64,000 nucleotides of DNA from Taenia hydatigena (GCA_036345935.2 JADWOT020001812.1:1-64000); one strand, 5' to 3'; shown: positions 13,199 to 27,070, counted from the first letter of the stretch. Notes: generated from the letters alone by a model not told the origin. Made by a program: numbers and translations.

Positions 13199-13630
13199 AG
13201 ATTATAGCCCTCATGTCTACGCCTCTCTTCTCATGTCCCACTGCAACGCACCTCCGATGAGTGTCTGCTTTGCTTTCAACTACTCTCTACAAAATTAAAC
13301 GCATTGCGTCGTGCATTGAGTCACATTGTTTGTGCTCCTCGCACACAACTCACTCGGAGGGAGGAGAGCAAGTGCTTCATGAACTTAAACTCTAAACTTT
13401 ATTTTTACACTGTAGTGCCGCGGAAACGTCTCACTCCTTTGCCTCCTTTAGCTTCTCTCGCCTTCCCCTTCCACCACATCGTCTGCCAGAGCCATCTTAG
13501 TAGGTTCCCCTTCATCTCCTCACTAGTCTCAGTCTCGATTGTGACATGAATAAATAATGCACAGATTCATAACCGAGATCAAACTAGCACAGTTTAGACT
13601 GAATCTGACTCGATCACGCTCTACCTAGAA
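13195..13630 (+). repeat. Dispersed repeat pair B, copy 1
   Basis: This segment is collinear with 17735-18120. Shared blocks include CTCATGTCTAC, TTCTCATGTCCCACT, GTGCATTGAGTCACA (GTGCATTAAGTCTCA in the partner), TGTTTGTGCT and GAGATC..GCTAGCACA. It is pyrimidine-rich on the plus strand. No coding frame is preserved between the copies. Its left edge coincides with the first exon of the possible minus-strand gene that starts at 13198. Confidence 0.7.
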
Positions 13631-13639
13631 CAAAATCTT

Positions 13640-16600
13640 GTGTTAACATAGTTTAACTTGGATTACCATCAATTTCCCATTTTTATCTTTCTTTCTGTCT
13701 CTTCACTTTGTCCTTCAACGCTTTATTTTAATTCCGTTTCCTACTTTTACTCTTTGTTTACTTGTCCTTTCGAATGATTATTTTCCTTTTGTGCGATAAT
13801 TAGATGCACCAAACAACAATTGCTTTTACATTTCAGGTACGATACCTCTTCTTGTTTTACACTTTCCCACAGGTATGCGATGTTAGCTATTCAATTCCCT
13901 CAAGTCATCTCCCTCGGCCCTTCTTTTGATTACCCAAGTAAGCAATAGTCGCGATAATTACTTTAATCAGCCACCACCAAGTTGCTTTAAGCATCGTATA
14001 TAGACTACCATGACCCAATATACAAAGTATAAATTGAGCATTTTTGAGGCCAATGCCTGTGAAATTTAGACTTTGCTTGCACAGCTGGTCAGCTGAATTC
14101 ACTTCGAACGCTTTAAGGACTAACGAGTCTACTCTTTTAAGTTTCTGCATTCGTTGAGTTAAAGGAATGCATCCTACATTGGTGATGGTGGTGCCTTCGC
14201 TGAACCCTAGCCCTAACCAGACAATAAAATGCCGCTTCGTATTCCGGTCTCACCACACAAGTTTTACTGAGCAGCTCTTCTCTGTATTGTCGATGGTGTG
14301 TCTCAGAACCCAGCAGCTGCGAGATGTTTAAGGCTGTAGGAAGGCAAGGCACGATGAAGGGTTGTGAAGTCAGTCTAGTTAATGCGCCTTAGCGATCGAA
14401 TTGTCATCGTTTTGTCCTAGTTTTTGGCATCTGTCTGCCTCAGCAGCAGGTGCATTTTAGAGCATTTAAGCCCGCCTCCCGCAACATTCTGCGGCATTCT
14501 TTGCTTAACGCCTCTTACCACACCCCTACTCCTCTTTACTACGCCTGCATGCATGTAACCCATTTACAGGAAGTCTGCAAAATCTTCAGTAAATGCAAAT
14601 CGCTCAACTTTGACTTTGGGAAATAAGTAGTCACTGAACCCTCAAGTGAGTTTTGTATGCTGAACGCCTGGAAATTGGGGCGAAATTCCCTTTACTGGAT
14701 CCGCTGTTGAGGAGCAAAAAGGAAGGCAATGCCAAAAAGGATAAGAGAAGGTGTTTTTAAACCACACCACCACCAAATGGATTGGTGGGTGAATGATTTT
14801 AGATCTCAGTTGCCTGTGCTCTTCTCGGCAGGCGCCTCACCATTTTGGGCGGTTGATCGATTAATCGATAGGACCACCTGTTGGGCATACGCTATGCATT
14901 GGTTATCGATGCATCCACCGATCGATTAGACTTAAGGCCAGTTAAAGTGCAAAACTCGAAAGAATGAGTGGGTGAAACATGGTTCTAGCATTTACTCAGG
15001 ATTGTGTTTGGTAGTGCTGTCAGTTGTCGTGAAAATGCGCCGATTCCTGTTTGAATGCAGTCAAATTCGATGCTATCACAGCTCGTCGTATGCAAGTGTT
15101 TTGTTACCCATCCACCCAGCTCATTGTGTGAGGAAACCAAGCCATTTAAAAAGCCGATGCGATTATTAATAGGCCTACTTCGTACATGATCGTGCTATGT
15201 TCACCATGAATGTGGTCGTTAAGTTCTAGAGTGGTCGGCTGATGTTGTAAATGAAGTTAGTTGAAGGTGGTGGAATTGACGGTTTTCGCTTCAAATTGAA
15301 GGGCGACATGCAGCTAAGGGAGGTCTTCGGACGTTTGACAGTGCTATATTGCGATTAACAAGTTTGCTTGTTTTGATGGTAGAGAATGCGCAAGCATAAT
15401 CAATTCCTGATGGCATAGATCGCTTGCATCTGACTCGTCTCTGATTTAAGTGGAGGGTGGTGGAGACTTGGCCGAATGTGTTGAAGGTTCTTGTCCTGGC
15501 TGGTTGACAGTCTTCGCTTCTTGGACATGTTTGAGCATGACTGCAATCGGCTGACAGAGGACTTGTAGAAGTTGGCGAATCTGAAAAGTTTGCCAATAGT
15601 AGGTAGTCAGTACACTGTAATGTTAATCAGTAGCCGTGGGTATATATGATTGCAAATGGTGGAAAATGCGTAAGTAGCTTCTTCTTGGTGCATTCGGACG
15701 GTCATTAGTGGCCAGCGTGCACAGTTTGAAAACGTTTAAATGTCTTTGAGTGAAGACTAGTAGAGTGCGCTGCCCAAGCATTGGTATGGAGGCTAGAGAC
15801 ATTTGTACTTGTTACAAAATGCCAGACTGGATTTCATGTCCATAGTATTAAAAGGATCGCACCATGCCTTGTTGATGAGCAACATCAGGAAAAGAACTCG
15901 AAGGCAGACAATCTTGATCATGACGCACACTTTAATCGAAGAAAATTTGTATTGATAGACTCATTTCTTCCTCCTTGCCTCCCTAACATGCAGCATGGTG
16001 TACGAAGTTCAGCCAAAGTGAAGAACCACAAAGGTGAATGATGACTGCCTCCACGAAACCATCATGCGACACGTGCCACCGACTAAGTTGGAAAAATTAA
16101 TCATTCAACTAAACGCCGCACATACTCACACACGCATTCCATTGCCTCCTGCCATTCATCCTGCCTCAAAAGGTTATCGTCGTTTCCGCCGTCCGGTTCC
16201 ACGTCGGTGCCTCAGTCCAGCTTCGTCATTTGCTCATCTTTGGTCTACTTCTCATCAACCACCCCCGTCGCCTCCCCATCAATCTCTCTGAAATCCTCCA
16301 GCCATCCACTCCACCATTACAAATAATTCAAAGGGCCAAAACGAGTAAAAAGAGTAGAACGCTAGGGTAAGTTATGCCACCATCTTCTCCTTATTTCCTG
16401 CTCCCTCCTCTCCTCCCCCTTACTTGCTTCATTCGCATGCGCCGTTTCAAAGTCATTTTAACTGGCATCTTGGTGTATTTTTTTATCATGGCAAAATAAT
16501 GAGTTGCGTTTTTTGGCAGGGCCACTTGACAGAAGCTTAGATTCCTTCGGCAAAGTCGATTACTACAAACATCACTCGAATACATGTTCAAATAAATGGG

Positions 16601-17730
16601 CAAATAGAAAAGACGCAGGAACATGTGGAGACAAGAAAGAAGATAATGAGAAATGCAGTATCATAGAACCATGCAAAGACACCATAAGATGGCCTTTTTC
16701 CATCCTTTCCTCTTTACTCTACTTCTCTTCCGCATAAATTAGGGGCAGGTTTCGCCATTGCTCACTTCTCTCCCCTCCTACGCCTATGATGTCTCCTCCT
16801 CATTCTCTCTTACTTCATTTGCATATCACATTGAATGGCATAACTATGCTTGGTATCTTTAAATGTGCCACTCTATCTATTTTAATATTCCACAGTACTC
16901 TGCTTGGCAACATGGCCAAATGAGCAGGCAAATTAGTCAGTACAGAAATTTATGAAGGAGAGAAGGGAAGAAGGAAGGCATGTTGCACTACGGCATTGTG
17001 TAGAGGCGTTCTACGGTGTCCATTTTTGATCTGCTTCAGTTCTTTTCCACGCTCTCTCCATCCGATTCCACGGCTTCTCGTTTATTTGCCTCTATCTCAA
17101 TAACTTTTTTGTCTCTTTCAGCTGAAAGCCCATGTTACTGTGCTTTCACCCAAGAAATGCCAGCGCCGTTATTGACTTTGGTAACGCAAAGCAATAATTC
17201 GTTCAAGCATAGGATGCATATTAAAAACGCCGCTTCTTTCTTTAGAGGCAAGTCATAGATTCCCTTTATCAATTCCTCCCCTGAATCACGCTTGCTGTGC
17301 TGCATTTACAATAGCTAAATAAGCAGCCCCCCTAGGAGATCCGCTGATGCACAACAACTTGCCCAGCATATACGTTCTAATTTGGAAGCACTGTAGCACG
17401 ATTTTCATGACCAGGTTCGATTAGACCTGACCAGATAAAAAATGGGTCAAAGCGGAAACGATTAGCTACTCAGCCTAGATTATGACAGGCGTGGATGAAA
17501 TAGGAAAGAAGAAGGCAGACAGGGCCAACTGATCCATCGTGAATGCCTTACCTTTTGAGGCGCCTTATGCGTTACCAATCAAGTCAATCCCAACAATATT
17601 TTGGCCTGCTCAATCGACTCGGCACAACTCCACGCCAAGTGAAATGAAGGTCTGTCTTTCCTTTTCGCAGATATCAGGGAGCGAGGTACACATGTAAGAA
17701 GTAGGTCTGAAGAAGTCTTCGAAATGGCAG
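13640..17730. other. Long non-coding stretch between repeat B copies
   Basis: No exon chain is supportable here. The stretch contains pyrimidine-rich tracts (for example 13680-13790 and 16380-16430). It also holds ATCGAT-containing inverted motifs near 14850-14930 and a degenerate telomere-like run, AACCCTAGCCCTAACC, at 14203-14218. The many short open frames overlap on opposite strands and look like chance. Confidence 0.35.
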
Positions 17731-17734
17731 AAAA

Positions 17735-18120
17735 GAGGCTCTCATGTCTACTCCTCCTTTCTCATGTCCCACTCTAGCACATCTTTCGTGGGTGTCTCCT
17801 TCCTCTCCTAATACGCTCAATTAGTTCTCAAGCACTGCATAGTGCATTAAGTCTCACCGTTTGTGCTTTGTGCATCCAACTTACTCGAAGGCGTGAGTTC
17901 TCTCTACATTTTATTTCCCTACCCTAGTTTTCCACTTGAGTGACACTAAAAAATCGCGCTTCTTTCATCTTCACTGTATCCGAACACAAAATGAATTCTC
18001 TCCTCTCTCCTCCGCCTCTTGCTTCATCGCCTCCCAGCGTTGCCTTAGCAAGTCTCCTGCATCTCCGAGATCGGGCTAGCACAAGCTAGAATGGATGTGA
18101 CTAAACCACAGTGCCTTAAA
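17735..18120 (+). repeat. Dispersed repeat pair B, copy 2
   Basis: Partner of 13195-13630 in direct orientation, about 4.5 kb away. The copies share ordered blocks but are separated by indels, so the duplication is old. No terminal inverted repeats were found, so the mechanism is unknown. Beyond 18120 the similarity fades into pyrimidine-rich sequence. Confidence 0.7.
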
Positions 18121-18793
18121 TTAAACCTTGCTTTAGCATTGTTTGTCCTGAAATGCCATAAAATTCTTTACCCCTCTGTTTATTCCGTCTATTTTAGTTT
18201 ATCTTGCACAAGGCCGCCTTAATTTTATCTCTTACACCTTTACCTCCTCCTCCATACTTCCACTTGCCTCCTCAAAAGCGAAGGTCAATACGTTACTCCT
18301 ACTTCATGATTTTTAAGCTGATCCGGTTCCTGCCTACCCCTCTTCGTAGAGCGCCTCTCTACCTAGTGCTATGCGATTTTGGGCAAGAATATGTACTTAA
18401 ATCTTTAGTTCACCTCTGCCTGTCTGTTCGTCTGCCCGAGTCTGTGTGTGTAACTGCCCATGTTTTTTCCTTTTAGAGAGCCGCCTTAATTCATGTTACA
18501 TGGAAACAGGCAAGAACGTGTGTGTGTACTTGAGTGTACAAGGGTGCGTAAAGCACACTCATCTCACTCTATCTTCCAAATTCGTTCTTCTAGACGAATT
18601 AATTAATAAGTCCATCTCGGGCTCAGTGAGATCTCCTTTGGCTTTTCGTTGGATGGCTAGTTGTTTGCCTAATTACTTTAATTTCCACACCCCACCAACA
18701 TTCCACCACCTACCCATCTGCCAACTCACTTTACTACATTTAATAGCGTTTTTCTTCCTGCGACTACTCTACTTCCTCCCCTCCATCCTTCAG

Positions 18794-19051
18794 ATTGAAG
18801 TAAACATCTCGTGGTGGGAAGAGAGTAGTACTGAAACGACCATAAGGCGCTTCGCACAATGGTCGACTCCGAGTCAGCGAAAGGTGAAGATGGGCAGGTT
18901 AAGCAGTGCAGCGCGTAAAACTGGTGTAAATTTTCATACCAGAAACTTGTGTTGCCTGTGCGGGAGCGTTACGAAGGAGAATGACAAACGATGGGATGCG
19001 GTGCAAGAGGTAGCAAATAAAGATGGCGAACCTGCCGTTCGACGGTTGTGA
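18794..19051 (+). CDS. Possible terminal exon in a 201-codon open frame
   Basis: A frame open for 201 codons (18446-19051) is longer than expected by chance at this base composition. Its middle is a long pyrimidine tract ending CCTCCATCCTTCAG at 18793, a textbook 3' splice site. I therefore read the coding part as starting at 18794 and ending at the TGA at 19049-19051, about 85 residues. Only one frame is open across the first part. The peptide starts IEVNISWWEESSTETT and later contains NLCCLCGSVTKENDKRWDAV, with a CxxC-like cluster. I do not recognise a family. Upstream exons were not found. A (GT)n run near 18513-18525 lies in the presumed intron. Confidence 0.28.
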   Translation: MEVNISWWEESSTETTIRRFAQWSTPSQRKVKMGRLSSAARKTGVNFHTRNLCCLCGSVTKENDKRWDAVQEVANKDGEPAVRRL

Positions 19052-19879
19052 GAGCAGCAATTGGAGATCTGTGGTGCTTCACCCTTGTGCCTAGATAAAA
19101 AGAGAACGCTGAAGAGACGTCAACCTTATAGCTAATCCTACGCTTTCTCTCTGGCACTTTGAATACGATGACAATGACTCACCTGGAAATGATGAGGTGG
19201 ATAGTCAAGTTAAGCAGATACTATAGACCTCCAGGCCCTCCGTTTTGTGCATCAACTACGAAGCACCCCTCAACTCGCACGATAAGACCAACTATCTCTA
19301 GTGTGTATTCTTGGGATCCCAGACATTGTCAACTCCACGAACTGGTCCTCACTGTTCCACATTTTACTCATACTCTAGCCACCCAACTCGACAATGATGG
19401 TGGCAGAGAATTTAGTCCTTTAATGAACTTGCATTGACCTCCTTACTAACACTTCGATGAATATCGCACCATCTAGTAGAATTTAATGAGCACATACCAA
19501 CAGCAAGGTGAGCCGAGTCCCAAACAAATAGAACTTAAGCATTCATTATGTCAAGCCAAGCCAGTTAGAAGATATCTGGATAATAAAGAAATATCATAGT
19601 TACGCATTGCAAAAGTAAGCAAGGTAAAATGCATTGTGGAATCGCAAATGAAAACAAATTCACCAACACCAAATGGTGAAAGCAAGATAAAACGGTAGAA
19701 AAAGAATGACATTCATAAAAGGTTGCTACCTGAAGAACCTTGTTTAAATATTTGTTCAATGCATTTTGGCCAGATCCTATGAGTCACTTTTTCTCTCATA
19801 AACATAAAAACAATTGCGGCTGACAACAAATTAAAGGGTTGAGTTTGAGACACAAGCTAAACAAAATGCAGCGCTTACT

Positions 19880-20220
19880 CTCGCCTGCAAAAGAGAAAGA
19901 ACTGAATGCGATCAAACTAACTATGACACATGCTCCATTAGCATAAATATGTTTCTTATGCCATCATCACCCAAATCCAGACGACTTGAGATGAAGCCGG
20001 GTTTCTTAGCCTCCTTGCTTTTTTTTGCTGATAGCAGTGACGTATTTGTAAAGTTGTGACTTAGACAACATCGCAGACAACTGCATATACTTAAGGGCTA
20101 TTCTCATCTCCATTCAACCTCTTCTTTTTACCTGCAGTCTCTCACTTTAACACTTGAATTACTACCTTTATTCATGGTACAACAATTCGGTCACAAATCC
20201 ATCAACCCACACTCAGATTT
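19880..20220 (+). repeat. Dispersed repeat pair C, copy 1
   Basis: Direct repeat with 22205-22560. Shared blocks, in order, are TCCAGACGACTT, GCTGAT..CAGTGACGT, TTGTGACTT, GCATATACTTA, TCTATTCTCATC-like and ATTACTACCTTTATTCATGG. The last block is identical over 20 bases. In the partner a frame of 65 codons is open, but here it is broken by stops, so coding function is unlikely. Confidence 0.8.
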
Positions 20221-22204
20221 GAGAATAATTGTTTGCCGTTCTTTGTCGTCTTCTAGACAGCAAAAGCAAAACCCTTACGAGATGTGACCATCGTCGCTCG
20301 TCTGCGACCCAAGCGGTAAATATGGCAGTAGCATTTGTAGTGCATAGACGATGACAAGTTGTGACACTCTTACCGGCGGGCTTGGGTAGAAGTCTACTCT
20401 TTCAAATTTGACAGCTTATTAAACGCGCCTGTGTTTTGTACGACGTGTGTGTGCAAGTGTAGCAAAGAGAAATTTTAGATGGTTCCGTTGTTACTCTTGA
20501 CCACTGAGATTTCGGCTGCTCTGATTGCATTCTAGACGAATCGAAAGTTGGTCGTGGCCAAAGGCATGCTCTCATGCCTTCTTCTGGTCTGTGAGCATCT
20601 GTCCAAACAGAACTTGTAGCAGTTAAAGTTGAAGCAGTGTTTCGCGTGTATTTTTGACAACAGCATACTCCTCCATTTCAATCTTCCTACAGGATCTCCG
20701 CTTCCATATTCATCACACGTTGCAAGCAATGACGGGTGTCCATTTTGTGCTCCATTTTCTTGTCACTCTTTTTTATTAATACTGAAGTCTTGTTAGCACG
20801 GTTTCGTAAAATGACGCTGAAATAAACTTTGCGTGCTGCTTCAGAGATTATTTACATTTAATAGCATTGATGCTTGTGTTGGATTTCTTTTAATAACTTC
20901 CGATCCATTCCTATTCAAGTTTACTATCACTGTTTGCATCCACCTTCTAATGTTCATTGACTTTACAACTCGTCATGGCCATTCGTATGCGCAGCGATGA
21001 TTTTGCATGTTTTATTTACATTATTGACCAAATTTCTGTTTTACTGCATCGTGCCATGTTTGAAGCCTCGCCTTTCAATCGTATTCTAAAATACACATTA
21101 TTTCAAGATTCACTCTTGCAAGCAATATTTATTTTCCTTTTCTTGAGTTAACTTGAGGAGACAGGAAATCTCATTAAGGCAAGGATCCAGATGGGCCGCA
21201 CTTGGACTAACTGCTAATGGAGCTGTCACCGTTTTATTCGCCTGCTACAAAACTTGTCTGCAGTGAAAAATTTGCTAGCTAATTTATCAATTAATAGCTT
21301 AGTTACGCAAAATAATAATTTCGTTGTGAGATTTTATTTTACCATAACGCTACTAACAAACTTAAGTAGAACCAGCCCTTTAAGATGATCGAAATTGAGT
21401 GTTTTTACCTGCAAATGTTTTCCATTTTATTGCTTTATGGATAAATTCTTGCTTCTAACTTAGCCCTAGGATTGTAAGGCTGCAGCGAGCATATACCGAG
21501 ACCCGATCACTGTGTGGAGCATTCAGATGAGGCCTCGTTTAGGCACACCCAAATGAGATGGCATCGCGATGGTATTGCAAGCAGTGGTAAGCTGCTGCCC
21601 CTAATCAAAATGACAATGAAGCGTTTTGCTCCCCTGCAAATGAAAGATTTCATAGATTTTATAAAGGAGGACTGTACACGTGGGATCTAGAATTCATTGC
21701 ATTTACGAATGCCCAACTTAGCGTTTCCTGTTAATAGCTTGTTCAGATCGTCTTGGACACACCCGATTCGAAAAGTAAACCCATATTTAATGATTTTAGG
21801 AATAATTCAGCATCTATGCATGTCTGAGCTGTTGGACGTCCTTTCCAGCAATTCCACTGCCTATTTCAGCAGCGGAAGATTTGTTTTAAGTCCGACTTGC
21901 TTAACAATGCACCTCTCACAAAACTAGATTCTGCTGGTTAGCCTGTTTGCTATGATTTGATTGCGCTCATTTAGGAGAGTGATTGCGTACGCGATTTTTG
22001 TGTTGTGCTCTTTCACGCATATCTGTTGCTCTCTCCATTCCTCTTTGCAGTGAGAGCGCAGGAAGTCACTTGACTCCTAGGCGGAGGGATAAAAGCGTAC
22101 GTATGAATTTTATAAGATGTTGATGGCTCTGCAGATAGTGGTGAGGTCTCAGGAAAACAGTTAATACCAAAGGGGAATCCACCTCCCACATCACTTGCTC
22201 ATGC

Positions 22205-22560
22205 CCGCAAGGAAGGAAGAAATTAATAATATCAAATTACCTACAGTGCATCTCCCATTGACGCGATTGTTCTTCCCTATCTCTTGGGTTTAAAGGTTTT
22301 ATGCGACTATCTCTTCGGTCCAGACGACTTAAGATTAAGCTCGATTTCTTAAAGCTTCACTACTTATTGTATGCTGATGGCAGTGACGTGATTGTGGATG
22401 TTGTGACTTCGATAGGTGCATATACTTATGATCTATTCTCATCCTTGTCATCCAGCATCCCTTCGCTTTACTGCTTAACGGTCAATTCTACGCCTTAATT
22501 ACTACCTTTATTCATGGTACGACCATCCAGTCACTCATCATCAGCAGACGCATCAATTTA
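22205..22560 (+). repeat. Dispersed repeat pair C, copy 2
   Basis: Partner of 19880-20220, about 2.3 kb away in direct orientation. It retains the most conserved block of the pair, ATTACTACCTTTATTCATGG at about 22499-22518. The pair diverges completely after about 22560. No terminal repeats were found. Confidence 0.8.
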
Positions 22561-25500
22561 GCTATTCTATTAAAAGAGGTCAGAATCGCGCCCATGTTTG
22601 CTCATGCCGTATTAATCTACCCAGAAAGCTTCTAGCACTTCCTTATCCCCTTTCCTTCCGGCGATCTCGCGTCTGTTCAATACACATTCAGCCCTACGTC
22701 CATTCTTTTTTATACAATTAGCCTTCATCGCATAATTCACAGTGACCACACAAAAAGGCTATTTAAAGGGAAGGAGGTGGCAGTAAAATACATCAGGGTT
22801 ATATTAATGCTGATGTATTCGCACTTTTTGAACGTCGTTCGCTGAGATGCAGTTTGTGTTAGCTGCACTCGTCCCGAATTACAGAGAGTGGAAAGGCCTA
22901 TAGCATCGCTCACGGTGATTGCCCACTGAGCAGTCGGTGCTGATCCAGTTGCAACCCTGATAAACTCTGCTGACATTCGATCAAATGCTGATCCTCTCAG
23001 AGTATTTAACCACCTTACCTTTGGTTGATTACTTGTCCTCACTCCTATGTTCACGGTGACCACTCCTACGTATCAAACTCGTCACCTAGGTGACGCCATT
23101 TAGGCAGTGTGAAGAAATGATGCAGAGCTTCTTCTACAGTAAGTATGCCACTGCGGCTGCTGATAAGGGCAGCCGCAAAGGACGGCAAATGAGTTCAGCT
23201 TCAAGTCATGATAACAGATAAGAGAAAAATGGCAAAAAAGTACAAAAGCCTGATATATAAACGTATGCAGACAAGGCGGTACGTATAGAGTGACAAAGCA
23301 ATCTAGTAGAAGATACCGTCTGCTTGCAGCGTTGCCAGATGTTGAGGTTGCTCAGACTTGATAAGTTCCAGAGGTTATCTCACCGTAAATTTGGACATGA
23401 TGAAATTGTGGCCACACAGTTCTGCGCCGTATCCATGACTGATTTACTTACTGTATTTATAAACCATGAGAGCCAATAAAGTCCAAGTTTACGGGTGTGA
23501 CGAATAAGATTCGAAGGTCTTACTCGTGTCAATTTATTAAAGGGGTGGGAAGACGGGTTAGGTGGATTTTAAATTTTGGTCTAGGTGACTCTGTATTATG
23601 ACGATTAGTTTGCTTTATAGACCTCCCTACTTTTGCCTCATCAACTGGCTAAAAATGCATTTGTTTCCTGTTCTCCCGGCGGAAGTCGCCTTGAAGCCAA
23701 AAATAATGGAGGTTCATTAGCATTTAGACTGTAAAGCTGATAAATTAACCGAGTTGTTACCCAAAGAGGTTAAATATATTTTTTACCACATGGACTCAAA
23801 TAGGATTAGTCTTACATAATACTAGAATCGAATGGAGTTTTCTATCAAATCTCTGTTATTAAAGTGTCCAAATTTTCATTGAATGTTGAAGCTAGGTTAG
23901 AAAGGTTCCAAAATTCCGTTTTTAGCAATGCAAATACCTTGCTGAAACACATTTTAGATAATACGTGAAGCCCAATTTTTGACAAGTGCGGTGCGTAAAT
24001 TTGTACCTATATCTCCACGAATTGCTTCTAGGAAGCTAACTTCATTATAACCTCCTGAATTGGATAGATGCTAGTTTACATTGTGTTTTCCAGCTATTTC
24101 CATTTTGACCCATGAAGGTGCTATGAATCTGCGACTGCCAACTGTGGCACCGCGAAATCCCTTTCCTTAATGCCATATTTGCTCCAAAAAGTGATAAAGT
24201 GCTGCAATGTGATCTACTCAACCAGTGCCTTGAGCCTAGTAATAACTTGCGGACTTCTGGTTCAATTTTAAGAGAGAGCGCAAGCCAGCACTCATATCAA
24301 CTCGCCTAGGTGGTAATCCTGACACCCTACCAGCGGGTGCTGCAGCCAACCTCAAGCCCTAACTGAATTTCGAGAACAGGGGAAACATTCTACCAAGATG
24401 AGGTAATGAGTGTATCTTCCTAACTGAGAGGCATAACATAGCTGGGCACTTAAAATGAATCAGAGGAAAGGAGAAATGTGAGGAGTCAACTTGAAAGAAA
24501 TGCAAGGCGTCGAAGTATTGCTCTCTACTGCACCAATTGTCTGCATAGGAAGGCAAACGTAAATGAATGAGAAAGGCGGCATCTGAAGGTGTGGGTGTGA
24601 AGGCATCTCTTGCTACTACTTCACTCGCAACTCTTCTTCTTACTGCTTGTGGAAGGAGTTTCCTACGAGGAAGAAGTCAACGCAGCGTTGTTGATAGAGC
24701 TTCTACACGTAAGTCCCCTATGGAACACAAATACCTCCAGAGACTGTCGTGGACATGAGTCAGACTCATGAAGGATGACAATTAATCGTCGCACAACTTG
24801 AATTCGTGTCAGCACAGCGGTATCTACGACTTAAGCTTGAAAAGTCGTCCACAGCCCTGAGCGATCATCTATTACGAAACTCGAAGACTGAGCATTGATG
24901 ATGATGTCTACAGTTAGTTAGCAAGCTAGCCAGTCTGAGGCTTCTGCATACTCCGACTTTTGAATTCTGGTCTGTCTGCATCTTCGCCATCCTGTAACAC
25001 GCAGAATCAGACACATTCGAGTTCATGGCACAGCGGTCAGTGCCATGCGAATCACAGCAGTAACTACAACATCTCTGGAGCAATAAAATTAGAGCACGCA
25101 AAAAATAGCAACATTGTGTGCAAACCCACCTGACCGGTATAATTTCGTGTCGAGTTTGTTGATGATATGCATGAGGAAATACATACAAAAGCTTGATATA
25201 TCTGCAAAACTTGGTGGACGTGGGGCGCAACCTGTGTCCCTCTATGTGTCACATGACCTCGAAGGGTGAAAGGATTAGCTGTGTGATCAAAAATAAAACA
25301 CGTCAAATCAAAGCCCACCTAATTAGCATGGAATCTAACACACACATCGAATGATAAGAATATGAGGCCAATAGTGCTTCAGAGTACGCAACAATCGATG
25401 TTAAGCTCTACCACCTTCCCCTTCCTTCCATAATTTTGGTGACAACTAGGTAAAGAAGAGGACTGTAGGACTCGGCACATTAGGCTATTCTTACTGCTAT

Positions 25501-27070
25501 GCACAACCTAATCGCACCAGTTCCTCAGCAATGTGACCGTCGTTGGTTGTTAAAGCAAAAAGTTTTGTTTCTCTTAGTCAAATGCATCCATTTATAGGAA
25601 GTTATGCTGTGGCAATGGATGTGTGCTAGAATAAACACCTGCCAGCCAATGAATGTGTTCGAACCTGGTAAAAGATGTGGGCCGAGATGAATAAGTCAGG
25701 AAAGCCCGAGTAGTCTAATGTAAGGCGACATAGACTGCCAACTTATGCCGTGGCTACATTTTAGTGTTTTTGGGTGGACTTGTTAGTCGCACTTGGCGCA
25801 TAATTCTTACATACTACAACCATTGCAACAAGCGGCAAAAGGAGAGTGAGAGACACGGGAGGGAGGAAATGACAGGGGCTGTTAAAAAGACCTGCTTTTT
25901 TCAATGTACGTAACCGGTTTCTTTGTTTTAATGACTCTACTGAATTACTTGAGTAGCTGTACAATCAAGTGCCTACAAAATGGGATCTAGAAGTGATGGT
26001 TTTATTTTCTAGGCATCCAAACAAAGTCCATACGACTGGATTGTAAAGGTCCTTACCTTTGCAACAGCAAATTTTACATGAAATAAAAGTAGAGGTGAGG
26101 CATTTATAAGGTGATTGTCGTGCTGTCAAAGGAATAAGAAGGTTCTTCGAATATACCTAATAGCTCCTTTTCTCAAATGAGAGTAGTACAAAGGCAAAGC
26201 ATGTCCTGCGGTTAGAGAGTGACTAAACAAAAGAAAAACATTCAAATCAGAAAAGCTAATGATATATCGAATTACGAAAGCTGTTCTAAAAGTGAATTCC
26301 TCACTTAACACTGCATTCAATTATCAAACAATCTTTCCACGATCAGTGGCCTTGCCATAATAATAAAACAACAAATTACCTCCCTTTATTTTTCTGCATC
26401 TTAAAGAACGAGGTCTGTACACTTGAACAAATTGTTTTAGTGCGAATGGACGAGAAAAGTCTTGAAGCGATTGGCAAACATCCCGTTCTACCAACAAGTA
26501 AGTCGGATTGACTTATTTTCATGCTGTGTGGGCAAAAGCACGTTCCAAATTGTCTTGTGGGTCGAGAACGATCACGTGGTGGGTCGAGCATTTGCACACG
26601 AAGAAGTGCTTTCCGTTTGTAGCAGAGAGTGATGGCGAAGGCGCAATCACGCTGCCATTCAACAGGAAGCTACTAGGAAGGAAGATTAAAATAGGTTACA
26701 TAAAGGCATAAAGGAGGAAATTTAAATTGGAAGGAAGGTAGGAAGGTGATTACAATTGAAGGTAGGAAGGAAGAGTGTGGAACGAATTAGTAGATAGATA
26801 GTAGATTGATACAGGTTTAGTATGCTCTTGCAGCCGACAGCTGATATCCCCGTTTCATACGCCTTTACACCAATCGCACAAAAGGAACCATACTTAGTTA
26901 TTGACATATTCCATTTCTTCATCTTTATGGCTACCTTGAGTGGGCGTCTACTAACTGCGCCTCAATAACGACGAGTGGCTACGATGTGTGATCCGTTGAA
27001 AGATGTAGAGATCCGCTGTTGACTGTTGCTTTGACAGGAATGCAACAGCTTCTTACCGATCACTTATGGC
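22561..27070. other. Gene-poor stretch
   Basis: No supported gene. A frame from 24567 ends at a good GTAAGT donor near 24706, but the surrounding phases and start codon are ambiguous, so it is not called. Near 23077-23090 there is a short perfect palindrome (GTCACCTAGGTGAC). A GGAAGG/GGTAGG purine run is listed separately. Confidence 0.3.
26712..26775 (+). repeat. Purine-rich GGAAGG/GGTAGG low-complexity run
   Basis: The plus strand carries repeated GGAAGGAAGG, GGTAGGAAGG and GGTAGGAAGGAAG motifs, almost free of pyrimidines apart from a short ATTACAATTG interruption. It is probably a decayed simple repeat. It is followed by a TAGATAGATAG run near 26790. Confidence 0.6.

Noticed and set aside
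14203..14218. Telomere-like AACCCTAGCCCTAACC.
   Set aside because: Only about two imperfect units inside unique sequence; not a telomere and probably chance.
24567..24706. Plus-strand first-exon-like frame ending at GTAAGT.
   Set aside because: Two frames are open, the hydrophobic one lacks an ATG, and no second exon was found.
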